Shown here in pieces: positions 1-8,234 of a stretch of 13,350 nucleotides of DNA. How positions within the stretch are numbered: the first letter of the stretch is position 1; each line of letters opens with the position of its first letter. The position numbers were made by a program, and so were the translations under genes. Source of the DNA: CAZOVB01 sp046541415 (GTDB lineage: Bacteria; Planctomycetota; Phycisphaerae; SM23-33); assembly GCA_046541415.1 (NCBI GenBank), contig JBKHDI010000093.1, positions 1-13,350 on the forward strand, read 5' to 3'. The notes under the pieces are model-generated. The model saw only the letters and a program-made list of their open reading frames with translations. It ran no database searches and was not told the origin of the DNA.

Positions 1-158
1 GCGGTTGCGGTGCCTGGATATTCGGAGGGTGGTTCCGAGGATGTGGGGATCGGTCCGGATGGAGGTCGGAGCGCAGGGTCAGGAGGTCCTGCGTTTGGGG
101 TAGACGTTGGTTCGCGTGACGCGGGGATCTGTGCGGATCTGCGGTTGGGGGTGTGGGA
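1..158. other. No recognisable gene at left edge
   Basis: This stretch lies downstream of the trpG-type gene. On the minus strand it contains no ATG, GTG or TTG codon, so the next leftward gene must start beyond the window if it exists. The plus-strand open frames here run antisense into the amidotransferase gene and show no recognisable protein features. I also see no convincing terminator hairpin after the gene. Confidence 0.6.
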
Positions 159-734
159 TCAGAGGGCGAGGAAGTTTGCGAGGATTTTGTGGCCCAGGTC
201 GGTCAGGAAGCTTTCGGGGTGGAACTGGAGGCCTTCGGTGGGGTGGGTTTTGGAGCGGATGCCCATGAGTTCGTTCTGGTCGGTCGTGTGTGCGGTTTCG
301 ATGAAGTCGTCGTCCAGGCCGGTGGGGTCGACGATCAGGCTGTGGTAGCGGGTGGCGGTGAAGGGGTTTTCCAGCCCGGCGTAGACGCCTTTGCCGTCGT
401 GGGTGATCTGGGAGGTTTTTCCGTGCATCAGGCGTGGGGCGCGGATGACTGTTCCGCCGAAGACCTGGCCGATGGACTGGTGTCCGAGGCAGACGCCGAG
501 GATGGGGATCCGGCTGTGGAAATGGCGGATGTAGTCGCAGGAGAGGCCTGCGTCGTCGGGGGTGCAGGGTCCTGGTGAGATGATCAGGTGTTGGGGTTTG
601 TAGCGATCGGCAGCTTCGGCGGGTGGCATGACGTCGTTGCGGATGACCTGGATGGTGCGGCCTAGTCCGAGTTCGCCGATACGTTGGACGAGGTTGTAGG
701 TGAAGCTGTCGTAGTTGTCGATCAGGAGGATCAT
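159..734 (-). CDS. trpG: Anthranilate/aminodeoxychorismate synthase glutamine amidotransferase subunit
   Basis: A 191-residue class I glutamine amidotransferase, which supplies ammonia from glutamine to the chorismate-using subunit for tryptophan or folate synthesis in the cytoplasm. It has the family's standard opening (MILLIDNYDSFTYNL), the SPGP turn at residues 53-56, the nucleophile elbow GVCLGHQ with catalytic Cys82, the MHGKTS motif near 103, RYHSL near 129 and the HPE motif with His172 and Glu174, so the triad is complete. Length is normal. The start is taken as ATG at 734. A TTG two codons upstream (740) also keeps the frame open, but the family starts at MILL and the promoter at 742-770 would put the TTG ahead of the transcript. 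There is no clear Shine-Dalgarno sequence. TrpG and PabA cannot be told apart by sequence alone, and the partner subunit is not in the window. Confidence 0.93.
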   Translation of the reverse strand: MILLIDNYDSFTYNLVQRIGELGLGRTIQVIRNDVMPPAEAADRYKPQHLIISPGPCTPDDAGLSCDYIRHFHSRIPILGVCLGHQSIGQVFGGTVIRAPRLMHGKTSQITHDGKGVYAGLENPFTATRYHSLIVDPTGLDDDFIETAHTTDQNELMGIRSKTHPTEGLQFHPESFLTDLGHKILANFLAL

Positions 735-741
735 GGGCAAA

Positions 742-770
742 ATCGTAGCTGCCCGGGCCTAACCCGTCAA
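742..770 (-). promoter_or_regulatory. Sigma-70-type promoter for the trpG-type gene
   Basis: Reading the minus strand, TTGACG (765-770) is followed after exactly 17 nt by TACGAT (742-747). The -35 box matches the consensus at 5 of 6 positions and the -10 box at 4 of 6. The predicted transcription start is near 735, directly before the ATG at 734, which suggests a leaderless mRNA. Confidence 0.6.
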
Positions 771-809
771 GCCGGTGCGTGTCGGATTCGATGGACGGAG
801 CATTTTCCT

Positions 810-840
810 TTGCCGGCCCGCAGGCGGGCTGCTCTACAAT
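810..840 (+). promoter_or_regulatory. Possible promoter for the TPR protein gene
   Basis: TACAAT at 835-840 is a good -10 box. The best -35 candidate is TTGCCG at 810-815, with a long 19-nt spacer. The spacer holds a perfect inverted repeat, GCCCGC/GCGGGC (816-829), which could be an operator or only GC-rich chance. The start of transcription would be near 847, about 50 nt before the ATG at 896. Confidence 0.35.
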
Positions 841-895
841 TCCCTGCAGGGAACCCGCATTCGGGCCCGGACGTTGGGACATCCAGGAGAGAGTC

Positions 896-2320
896 ATGAG
901 AACGTCATTTGCATGGATCGTGGTGGTATTGGCCTTGTCGGGGGTTGTTTGGGCCCAGGACCAACCCGGGCAGAAGCCCCGGGCTGAGCAGGCCCAGCCG
1001 ACCCGGGCCGAGAAGCTCAAGGAGGCGCAGGTAAGAGCCTTGATCGAGCACATCGGGCAGGCGGAGGGGATCATCACGGCCCGGACGGCGTTGCGGAGGG
1101 CCCAGGTGATCGACCGCGACAACCCGGACGTGCTGGATGCGTACCTGCGGAAGGCTTTGCAGCTGGGGCGGCCTGACTACGCGGTCGAGTCGGCGGCGGA
1201 TTTGGCGCGGATCAATCCGAAGCACACGCTGGCGTGGGCGTTGCTGGCCTACGATGCCGCCCGCGACGGCCAGATGCCGCGGGCCCTGCGGTACACGCTG
1301 CTGGCCCTGGAGGCCGACGCCGACAACCCGGGCGTGCTGCATAATGCGGGGCAGGCCTTGGCCTGGTACGACAATCAGCCCATCGCTCCGCAGTTGCCCA
1401 ACGCCCTGCTTGCCCGGCTGGTCAAGGTCCGCGATCAGATCGAAGAGAAGCCGGCGTTCAAGCGGTCGTACGAGCGGTTCATGGCGTTGTACGATCGCCA
1501 GGCAGAGATGGGCCAGCGTCTGGAGGGTCAGGTTCAGCGTGACCAGGCCCTGCTGGAGGGGATCAACGGCCAGATCCTGACATTGCAGAAGGAGTTGAGG
1601 GAGATCAACGACAAGATCGCCGAGCAGGAGCAGCTCGAGGACGCCTACGAGTTGGAGCTCTACCTGGCCCATCGGCACCCTACGCGGATCAGCAAGTATT
1701 ACGACCCGCGTCGCGGCGTGGTGGGCGGGTATGGGGTGGGGCATATCGGTTATGTTGACGGCGTGGTCGTGGGGCGGCTGGGCTACTCGACGGGGCGGAC
1801 GATCATCATCGGCGACGACGACAACCTGTTCGTCAATTCGCATCGGGCGGCGAAGTATCGTCGGGGGGCCCTGCGAGACGCGATCGACCGGGCCGATGAC
1901 CGCGGCGACGACTTGCGAGCCCTGCGCCGTCGGTATTACCACACGCTGCGTCGACTGACCAGGCAGTCCCGCCGGCTGAGTGAGGACATTGACCAGGTCC
2001 AGGAGCTGATCGACAACCCGGCCAAGGCGGTCCAGCGCCGGTTGGCGTGGGATCCGCCAGCGATCGAGGGCCAGGTGGTTCACGAGTCTCCGACGGCCCC
2101 CGAGCGTTCGGTCGAGCCGATCGAGCTGCCGACGGACCCGGAGATCGAGGCCTCTGGGCTGCTGCGTCTGGCCCGGCTGTACCTGACCAACGGGTACTTC
2201 GACCAGGCGGCGGCCCGCGTCCAGAAGCTGCTGGAGAGCTATCCGGATACCGAAGCTGCCGCCGAGGCGCGGAAGATGCTCACCCCGGCCGGGCAAGAGG
2301 GCCCCGAGCAGGGTGACTGA
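896..2320 (+). CDS. Secreted TPR and coiled-coil protein
   Basis: A 474-residue protein of unknown function, probably exported. Residues 1-20 form a signal peptide ending VWA, with likely cleavage before QDQ. Residues about 60-160 are helical, TPR-like repeats (for example the segment with AWALLAYDAARDGQMPRAL). Residues 192-253 form a strong coiled coil, 270-305 a glycine/tyrosine/valine-rich segment (GGYGVGHIGYVDG), and 315-380 a second basic helical stretch. Residues 417-462 form a further TPR (LTNGYFDQAAARVQKLLE). The start is ATG 896, preceded by AGGAGAGA at good spacing. The open frame extends upstream to 779, but those extra codons would put 39 residues before the signal peptide. The next gene begins 120 bp downstream on the same strand, so the two may be co-transcribed. 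The architecture suggests an assembly or scaffold role in the envelope, which is an inference. Confidence 0.85.
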   Translation: MRTSFAWIVVVLALSGVVWAQDQPGQKPRAEQAQPTRAEKLKEAQVRALIEHIGQAEGIITARTALRRAQVIDRDNPDVLDAYLRKALQLGRPDYAVESAADLARINPKHTLAWALLAYDAARDGQMPRALRYTLLALEADADNPGVLHNAGQALAWYDNQPIAPQLPNALLARLVKVRDQIEEKPAFKRSYERFMALYDRQAEMGQRLEGQVQRDQALLEGINGQILTLQKELREINDKIAEQEQLEDAYELELYLAHRHPTRISKYYDPRRGVVGGYGVGHIGYVDGVVVGRLGYSTGRTIIIGDDDNLFVNSHRAAKYRRGALRDAIDRADDRGDDLRALRRRYYHTLRRLTRQSRRLSEDIDQVQELIDNPAKAVQRRLAWDPPAIEGQVVHESPTAPERSVEPIELPTDPEIEASGLLRLARLYLTNGYFDQAAARVQKLLESYPDTEAAAEARKMLTPAGQEGPEQGD

Positions 2321-2440
2321 TCCGACAAAGAGGGCGTAACATCTTGCCGCCTGCGGGTTTGAACCAACAAGCGACGAGGTCCGCGGTTTGTCTGCCGGGC
2401 TTTGGTCGCGGGGCCTGCCTACAGTCAGATGGAGACGACC

Positions 2441-5032
2441 ATGAATCGCATTGTGTCGGCCGCTTTGATCGGCCTGTTGTTGATCCCTGTCTCTGCCGCG
2501 ATAGCCCAGGATCAGGACGTCCAGGCTCGCGGCTGGGACATCCGCATCCAGGGCTTCTTCTCCAACGGGACGAAGCCGCTGATCATTTACACCCGCGAGC
2601 AGAAGGGCCAGTGGCTCGGCTATGTCGGCTCGAGCCGCGACCCGGATCGGTCGGGCAATAAGAAGACGTTCAACATGTCCTGGTATTACCCGGACCTCTC
2701 CGGGGTGCCGATTACCGACGGGAAGGTCAAGGGGCAGTTCGACGTGTACCTCACGCCGGACCTCTGGATCCCCTCGAATCACAAGCCGGTCAAGGTCACA
2801 CTCGATATCGACGCGACGGTCAGCAAGGACTACAAGATCACCGGCGACTGGAAGGTCGTCAAGGCCGAGGGTGATGCCAAAGCCATCGAAAACCTGGGCA
2901 AATCCGGCAAGGTCAACGGCTGGTCGAACCCGAAAGAGCCCCTGACCATGCCCGAGGACGTGACGCTCGAGTTGAACCTGCAGTCGGCCCTGATCGGCGG
3001 CAAGCCGGAGTACGGCAACCGGTGCATGGTTGTCTGGCTCAGCAGTTCGAACGACCAGATCATCTCATTGAGCCACGGGCAGCTGAACATGAAGCAGCGC
3101 GCCTTCGGCCGCACGCCCGTTCGGGCCGAAGGCAGCAGCGTCGAGATCAACGACAAGGGCTTTACCGCCAGTTTCACCATTCCGGCGATGACTCTGGACA
3201 TGGAGCCGTGCACGTACCAGTACCAGGCCCGGGGCGTGTTCCTCAACGGCCTGACCGTCGGGAGCTACAAAGCTACGATAACCGTGGACGGCAAGGTACG
3301 GGAGGTCATAGAAGCCAGCTTCGACGGCCGATACCGCCAGGGCGTCGACCGCCTGGAGATTCCCGAGGACAAGCCTTGGTTCGTCCGCGTGGAAGATCAC
3401 AAGCCCGTAAAGCCCGGAGAGCACCCGCGCCTGCTGTTCCGCGAATCGGACCTGCCGGCCCTGCGGGAGAAGATGAAGACTCCGGAGGGCAAGGCCATCC
3501 TCAAGCGCCTGGGGTATCTGCTGGACGGCAAGGAGGGCCAGACCATGACGACGGTCTTCTCCGACGCCAGGCACGCCTACATGGGCGGCGGATACAAGAG
3601 CAAGAAGCTCGATGCGCCCGGGGCATATACCATCGGCCACGCCGCTGGGTACGGTCTGCTGTACCAGCTGACCGGGGAGAAGAAGTATGCCGAGTATGGC
3701 ATTGAAAGTTTCGAGCGGGCCCTGAAGGGCCAGCGCGACCGGGACGACCGCTACAGTTTCAAGAACCCCGGCGGCGCTCTGCGGGCCGGGCCGTCGCTGG
3801 GCTGGTACGCCGTCGGATACGACCTGCTCTACGACGCGATGGACCCGCAGACCCGGCAGAAGCTGACCAAGGCCATCGCCGAATACTCCGAGGGTGAGGG
3901 CAGTAAGGTGGCCGATCTGGAAGGCCTGGCCCGTGGGATGATGCCCCCAGCCAGCAACCACTTCGGCATGCAGGTCGGCGGGGCGGCGATGGCGTTGCTG
4001 GCGATTACCGGTGAGCCCGGTGTCGACCAGAAGAAGATCGACACGCTGCTGAAGGTTGCCCGCCACAGCATGATCCGCAACATGACCGAAGGCTTCGGCG
4101 ACGGTGGATTCTTCGCCGAGGGCGACGGGACGGGCTCGATGTCGTCGCAGATCATCTTCTCCTCGGCCCTGCAGGCCTGGAAGAACGTCGAAGGGATCGA
4201 TTTCATCAATGTCGATCGCCCCAACGCCCGGATGATGACCCTCAAGTGGATCTACCAGACCCTCATCCGCGACGGCAGGCCGGACTTCTGGCCCATCCGC
4301 GGGGCCTACGGACACAATGTCTGGTCACGCGGGGGGATGAGCGGGGCCGGCTATTTCGCCGTCGGCATCGGCAGCGTGACACCAGACCAGGCCGCAGCGA
4401 TGAAGTGGTACTACCAGAACTTCCTGGCCGAGACCGACGCCAAGGCGGGCAAGCCGTATGACACCGCCAGCGTCTATCCGCAGTACGCCGTTTCTGCCTA
4501 CGTCAACTGGCCGGTCGAGACGAAGGCGGTCAACCCCGCCGAAGTCCTGCCCCTGTGCTACCGCGACAGCACCTGGGGCTTCTACGCCTGGCGCAACCGT
4601 TGGAAGGACCAGAACGATACCATCATCACCGTTCTGACCCAGCGGTCCAGCGGCTACATGGCCGCCAAGGCCGACCGGAACCTGAAGATCAACGCCGGCG
4701 GAAACCACCTCAGCTGGGGCAGAATCCGGGACGCCAAGGTCAAGCACTGGTCGCACACCGAGATGGGCCAGACCAGCAGCCTGACGATGGGCGACGGAAC
4801 CGCCTTCGCCTTCGACTTCACCGGCGCAAGCGGAGAGGATGTCCTGCTCGTCACCACGGGCAAGGACAAGGGCCAGCGCCTCAACCTGGGCGGCAAGACG
4901 GTGACGGTCTTCTTCCCCGCAGCCGAGAAGGCCCCGCAGGCGGAAGCCAAGGGTGACAAGATCGTCGTCGGCAAGCAGTCGATCCGCCTGGACGAAGAGG
5001 GCAACCTCGTCCTGGAGGTACAGGGTCGATAA
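2441..5032 (+). CDS. Secreted heparinase II/III-like alpha-toroid protein, putative polysaccharide lyase
   Basis: An 863-residue exported protein. A signal peptide occupies residues 1-22 (cleavage after AIA). An N-terminal region of about 300 residues with beta-rich character follows; I cannot assign it to a family. From residue 328 the motif HPRLLF opens a helical domain of the kind found in heparinase II/III-like and alginate-lyase-like proteins. It includes SNHFGM (505-510, His507), DGGFFAEGDGTG (554-565) and YGHN (623-626, His625), plausible active-site positions by analogy. Residues after about 690 look like a C-terminal beta-sandwich. Start at ATG 2441 with GGAG six bases upstream; a TTG 13 codons earlier is open but would precede the signal peptide. 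The likely role is cleavage or binding of an acidic polysaccharide outside the cell. The substrate, and whether the enzyme is active, cannot be told from the sequence. Confidence 0.75.
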   Translation: MNRIVSAALIGLLLIPVSAAIAQDQDVQARGWDIRIQGFFSNGTKPLIIYTREQKGQWLGYVGSSRDPDRSGNKKTFNMSWYYPDLSGVPITDGKVKGQFDVYLTPDLWIPSNHKPVKVTLDIDATVSKDYKITGDWKVVKAEGDAKAIENLGKSGKVNGWSNPKEPLTMPEDVTLELNLQSALIGGKPEYGNRCMVVWLSSSNDQIISLSHGQLNMKQRAFGRTPVRAEGSSVEINDKGFTASFTIPAMTLDMEPCTYQYQARGVFLNGLTVGSYKATITVDGKVREVIEASFDGRYRQGVDRLEIPEDKPWFVRVEDHKPVKPGEHPRLLFRESDLPALREKMKTPEGKAILKRLGYLLDGKEGQTMTTVFSDARHAYMGGGYKSKKLDAPGAYTIGHAAGYGLLYQLTGEKKYAEYGIESFERALKGQRDRDDRYSFKNPGGALRAGPSLGWYAVGYDLLYDAMDPQTRQKLTKAIAEYSEGEGSKVADLEGLARGMMPPASNHFGMQVGGAAMALLAITGEPGVDQKKIDTLLKVARHSMIRNMTEGFGDGGFFAEGDGTGSMSSQIIFSSALQAWKNVEGIDFINVDRPNARMMTLKWIYQTLIRDGRPDFWPIRGAYGHNVWSRGGMSGAGYFAVGIGSVTPDQAAAMKWYYQNFLAETDAKAGKPYDTASVYPQYAVSAYVNWPVETKAVNPAEVLPLCYRDSTWGFYAWRNRWKDQNDTIITVLTQRSSGYMAAKADRNLKINAGGNHLSWGRIRDAKVKHWSHTEMGQTSSLTMGDGTAFAFDFTGASGEDVLLVTTGKDKGQRLNLGGKTVTVFFPAAEKAPQAEAKGDKIVVGKQSIRLDEEGNLVLEVQGR

Positions 5033-5065
5033 AGCCCGTCGACCACCCGCAAGCTCGCAACAAAG

Positions 5066-5097
5066 AAGCCCCCGGCTGCTATCGCAGCCGGGGGCTT
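5066..5097. terminator. Bidirectional rho-independent terminator
   Basis: A perfect 14-bp stem, AAGCCCCCGGCTGC (5066-5079) with GCAGCCGGGGGCTT (5084-5097) and a TATC loop. It is followed by a T-rich run on the plus strand and by TTCTTTGTT on the minus strand. It lies between convergent genes ending at 5032 and 5122 and probably ends both transcripts. Confidence 0.88.
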
Positions 5098-5121
5098 TGT
5101 CTTCTGTAGCACCCGCTGCGA

Positions 5122-6465
5122 TTACCTCTTGCGCCGTCGCATCGCGGCCAGGCCGCCAATTGCCAGCAGGCTGAACAGCCCGGGCTCGGGAACCACGGCC
5201 ACATCGGCCTGGTACGTTCCTCCGCCGATCAGCGTGTAAACCAGGCGGGATTGGCCGGGGCTGCCTCCGCCGGTGACGCCCTTGAGGACGTGCTGCCCGC
5301 CGGCGAGGCCCTCGACGTCGAACCAGACCGTGTCCGTCCCGGTGCTGATCGCTTCGCCCAGCGTCGGGCTTGCTTGCGGATCGAGAACAAGGCCCGTCAA
5401 CCCCACGACCCCCGTGCCTTCCGGCAGGTCCAGCAGAAGCGTATCCTGGCCGGGATCGTAGGTGGCCGAGGCCTCCATCACCTGGCTGGAACCGGAAGCA
5501 ACAGAAGCCAGCAGGAGTTGCGCATCGCCCTGGCCGTCGATCTGGAAGACGTCCACGTCGCCATCACCGTTGATGTCTCCCTCGCGGTGGAAGGCGAACT
5601 GGCTCTTGCCCAGATTGCTCAGCAGGATCTGCGCGTCGCCCTGTCCATCGAGCTTGAAGACATCCACCTCGCCGTCCATGTTCAAGTCAGCCCGATCCAC
5701 CGTGCCCAGTACCTCGATAAGATGACTGACCGTGGAGCCCAGGGGCTGGGAATCGGGAATGTCGGTCGCGGCCCGGGGCAGCAGACGCTGCGGGTTGGAC
5801 AACCCGGTACTGCCGGTAGACATCAGCGGAAAGGGGGGCTCGGCAGCTGTGTTGTCCAAATGCCGCAGCCCTGCCATGTGTCCCGCCTCATGTGCAATTA
5901 CCCCGCTGTAGGCCCAGACGACGCTCTGGACATCCGTAAAGGTAACACCTTGCAGGGCGTCGATGTTGTCCAGCAGGACCACAGCGCCATAGGAGTCCTG
6001 CGGATCGGAACTCAGCGAACTGGTGCGGGCGAAGCCGAGGTATGTGTCGCCGTAGATGTTGGTTCCCAGGCCGATGTTCCGCCGCTCCCCGGCCAGGTGC
6101 GTCGGCACCAGGCCCGGCAGGAATTCCACCGCAAGGGTGGTGTTCGGGTCGCCGGTATCCACGTCCCGATAGATCTTCTCGGCCTGCCATGTGATGTGCT
6201 CGACAAGGTCGGCCTGTGTGTAGTCTCCCAGAGCGCCATCCTGCCAGGCGAAGGTGGAAGGATCCGTCATCGCAAAGTGCGTGTACTCGAATGAATATAC
6301 GACCTCTCCGTCGATGGTATCGGTCATGGGAAACGCCTCAATCTCCGTGGGCTCGATAACGAAGTCCAGCCCGACGCGGAAGGGCGCAGCCGATCCGGCC
6401 GCGCAAATCCCAGCAAGGACAACGGACGCGATCAGGAAACGGGAGTTGGTGCAGTTACGTGACAT
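5122..6465 (-). CDS. PEP-CTERM zinc metalloprotease (metzincin-like) with dockerin-like repeats
   Basis: A 447-residue exported protein. Residues 1 to about 27 form a signal peptide. The zinc motif HEAGHMAGLRH at 192-202 (His192, Glu193, His196, Gly199, His202) is the metzincin HExxHxxGxxH signature, and Met215 in PLMST fits the Met-turn, so an active peptidase is likely. Two dockerin-like repeats follow (about 259-285 and 295-322, e.g. DINGDGDVDVFQIDGQGDAQ), then a beta module starting ATYD and a PEP-CTERM tail (VVPEP, hydrophobic stretch, AMRRRKR). The tail predicts processing by an exosortase and surface or matrix delivery. The beta module resembles that of the next four genes in protein sequence but is not the near-identical DNA copy they share. 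I chose ATG 6465; TTG at 6471 is the alternative, and AGAGG at 6476-6480 fits neither perfectly. It may process neighbouring surface proteins (inference). Confidence 0.87.
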   Translation of the reverse strand: MSRNCTNSRFLIASVVLAGICAAGSAAPFRVGLDFVIEPTEIEAFPMTDTIDGEVVYSFEYTHFAMTDPSTFAWQDGALGDYTQADLVEHITWQAEKIYRDVDTGDPNTTLAVEFLPGLVPTHLAGERRNIGLGTNIYGDTYLGFARTSSLSSDPQDSYGAVVLLDNIDALQGVTFTDVQSVVWAYSGVIAHEAGHMAGLRHLDNTAAEPPFPLMSTGSTGLSNPQRLLPRAATDIPDSQPLGSTVSHLIEVLGTVDRADLNMDGEVDVFKLDGQGDAQILLSNLGKSQFAFHREGDINGDGDVDVFQIDGQGDAQLLLASVASGSSQVMEASATYDPGQDTLLLDLPEGTGVVGLTGLVLDPQASPTLGEAISTGTDTVWFDVEGLAGGQHVLKGVTGGGSPGQSRLVYTLIGGGTYQADVAVVPEPGLFSLLAIGGLAAMRRRKR

Positions 6466-6518
6466 TGCCAAATTACCTCTCTCGCCATGGCAGTCAAAGG
6501 GTCGGATTGCCTGCTCCC

Positions 6519-6527
6519 ATTATACCA
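6519..6527 (-). promoter_or_regulatory. Extended -10 promoter for the metalloprotease gene
   Basis: On the minus strand TGGTATAAT (6527-6519) is a perfect -10 box with the TGn extension. No good -35 box lies at 17 nt, which is usual for extended -10 promoters. Transcription would start near 6512, about 47 nt before the ATG at 6465. Confidence 0.55.
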
Positions 6528-6666
6528 CGGTTTGCACGTAAACAGCTGCCGAAGAGCGCTCCGATTCGGCATTTCCTGTAAGGTTTTGTCCATAACCCGG
6601 CCGAGACGACAGACCCAACGCCGAAAAGATCGCGAGGGCAAGTTGGACGCCAAACGGTCCAAAAAG

Positions 6667-6701
6667 CACAAGGCCCCAACGCTTCGGCGCGGGGCCTTGT
6701 G
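6667..6701 (-). terminator. Rho-independent terminator of the PEP-CTERM gene at 6783-8228
   Basis: An 11-bp perfect stem, CACAAGGCCCC (6667-6677) with GGGGCCTTGTG (6691-6701), and a short inner CGC/GCG stem closing the loop. On the minus strand it is followed by TGCTTTTTGG, a good T-tract. It lies about 80-115 nt downstream of the stop codon at 6783. Confidence 0.85.
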
Positions 6702-6782
6702 TTCACTGTGCTCCAGGCTGCATCAACCGGCCTGGACATACATGTTTTCGGACTTGCGCAGTGGCGAGTCCTCGGGTTCGTG

Positions 6783-8228
6783 TCAGGCTTTGCGCCTGCG
6801 TTTCAGGGCGACCAGACCGCCGAGAGCCAGCAGGCTCATCGTGGCCGGTTCGGGAACGACCGTCACTTCGGCGATGCTGGTGTTGTACCCGAAGCCGATG
6901 TCATCGGCCGTCAGGTCGGTGGGCAGGATCGCGCCGAGGTTGTAGGTTCCTTCGCCCAGTGCAGTAAGCGTGAACCAGGCTACGGTGTCCTCGTCGTACT
7001 GTGCGGGCCCTTCACCATCGATCTCGGGGCTCAGGCCCTGGACGACGTTGCCGATCGACTCGATGCCGATCAACTGGACGTCCGAGCCGACCTCGACGAT
7101 CACTTCACCGGTGGTGTAGTCGTAGGTCGCCGTGGCCGTGCCGGCCGGAGCTTCGCTGGGCAGATTCGCCAGCAGGATCTGGGCGTCGCCGCCGAGGTCC
7201 AGTTGGAAGACGTCGACGTCGCCGTCGTTGTTGGCATCACCGCTGAACAGGGTTGCTCCGCTGGTCGTGCCTACGTTGGCCAGCAGGATCTGGGCATCGC
7301 CCTGGAGGTCCAGCTGGAAGACGTCCACGTCGCCGTCGAGGTTGAAGTCGGCCTGATTGTAGGTTCCGACCTTCAGGCTCTGGAAACCACCGAGATCGCC
7401 GGCGGTGCCCTTATTCATCTTGACTTGGTTGATGACGGTATCGAAACCATCGATGACATAGGCGCCGTTGATGCCGTCATACAGTTGCTCCGTGGCCGTG
7501 TTAATCAAGGAAGTGCCGCCCTTGATTCCCATGGCTTCGACTTCAGATGCCGCCACACCGCTCTCATTGCCCAGACGGATGACTGCCCTGAGGGTGTACA
7601 GGGTGTCGGCTTGGGCAGCTCCGCCCCACTGCACGTTGGTGCCTGAAGGATCGAGCTCCGGATCCGTCGGATGGCTGCCAGTGGCGCCATCGAAGACGTT
7701 GTCACTTGCGCGACCTTCGCGGGAGCGAATGCGGAACATGCCGTCCGAGCCATCGCTCTCACCGGAGATGTGCATTTCCCAGCCGGTCACGCCATCAGTG
7801 GTGACGAAAACGCCGGCGTTGTTGTTTTCCACGCCGCCATCCAGCGCCTCGAACCCGGCGGTGAATTCCACCGCCAGCACTTCGCCGCTTCCAGCAGACC
7901 AACCGGGCAGGTTTTTGTAGGCCCCGCCATCGCTCCATTGGCCGGCTGCACCGGTTCCCCAGTTCCAACCGCCGCCGGTGTAGTATCCATCCAGGGCGGA
8001 CTGGTAAATGCCCCATGTGGCACCACTGCCGACCGCTCCGGCCCACAGGTCGCCCATCGTCGTGCTGGTATTCGCCAGCGTTGACGGATTGGTCCCGTCT
8101 TTGGTGTCAGCCGCTTGGTCATAGCCAGCCGTCGTGACGCCATCGGAATAGTCTTCGTCGATCCAGACTCCCGCAAATGCGGACGTTGCCAACGCAGCAA
8201 CCATGGACAATGCGATAAGAGATCTCAT
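6783..8228 (-). CDS. PEP-CTERM protein with dockerin-like repeats, head A
   Basis: A 481-residue exported protein. The signal peptide ends at Ala19 (SAFA, then GVWIDEDY). The head, residues 20 to about 285, is an acidic, Gly/Ser-rich, probably beta-sandwich domain; the FxxDGxxG-rich lectin/LamG-like style is suggestive, but I cannot name a family. Two dockerin-like repeats follow at about 292-318 and 328-355 (DFNLDGDVDVFQLD; GDANNDGDVDVFQLD), then the shared beta module (about 361-455) and the sorting tail VVPEPATMSLLALGG ending LKRRRKA. Start is ATG 8228, preceded by the strong AGGAGGAGGT; upstream ATG 8246 lies ahead of that site. The last 300 bp are identical to three neighbours. Expected role: exosortase-processed surface or matrix protein, ligand unknown. 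Confidence 0.88.
   Translation of the reverse strand: MRSLIALSMVAALATSAFAGVWIDEDYSDGVTTAGYDQAADTKDGTNPSTLANTSTTMGDLWAGAVGSGATWGIYQSALDGYYTGGGWNWGTGAAGQWSDGGAYKNLPGWSAGSGEVLAVEFTAGFEALDGGVENNNAGVFVTTDGVTGWEMHISGESDGSDGMFRIRSREGRASDNVFDGATGSHPTDPELDPSGTNVQWGGAAQADTLYTLRAVIRLGNESGVAASEVEAMGIKGGTSLINTATEQLYDGINGAYVIDGFDTVINQVKMNKGTAGDLGGFQSLKVGTYNQADFNLDGDVDVFQLDLQGDAQILLANVGTTSGATLFSGDANNDGDVDVFQLDLGGDAQILLANLPSEAPAGTATATYDYTTGEVIVEVGSDVQLIGIESIGNVVQGLSPEIDGEGPAQYDEDTVAWFTLTALGEGTYNLGAILPTDLTADDIGFGYNTSIAEVTVVPEPATMSLLALGGLVALKRRRKA
6826..7127 (-). repeat. Constant-tail repeat, copy A
   Basis: A 302-bp segment that reads as identical to 8614-8915, 10284-10585 and 10905-11206. It encodes most of the beta module and the PEP-CTERM helix up to LLAL. 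Identity with copy D continues on the head side to 7175 (350 bp in all). On the tail side this copy differs from the other three within a few bases. Confidence 0.95.
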
Positions 8229-8234
8229 GTGGTA

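Noticed and set aside
79..1122. Minus-strand 347-codon frame overlapping the trpG-type gene
   Set aside because: It crosses both the amidotransferase gene and the start of the divergent TPR gene, and its product is a low-complexity Arg/Pro/His sequence.
2420..2425. TACAGT as a -10 box before the heparinase-like gene
   Set aside because: No -35 box at useful spacing, and it lies only about 15 nt before the start codon, so co-transcription with the upstream gene is at least as likely.
905..2782. Minus-strand 625-codon open frame over the TPR gene
   Set aside because: It is antisense to a gene with a signal peptide, TPRs, ribosome binding site and promoter. Its translation is rich in Arg, Leu, Gln and Pro without domain features, as expected of a shadow frame in GC-rich DNA.
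3065..4315. Minus-strand 416-codon open frame inside the heparinase-like gene
   Set aside because: Antisense to a gene with clear motifs; it has no ribosome binding site or signal of its own.
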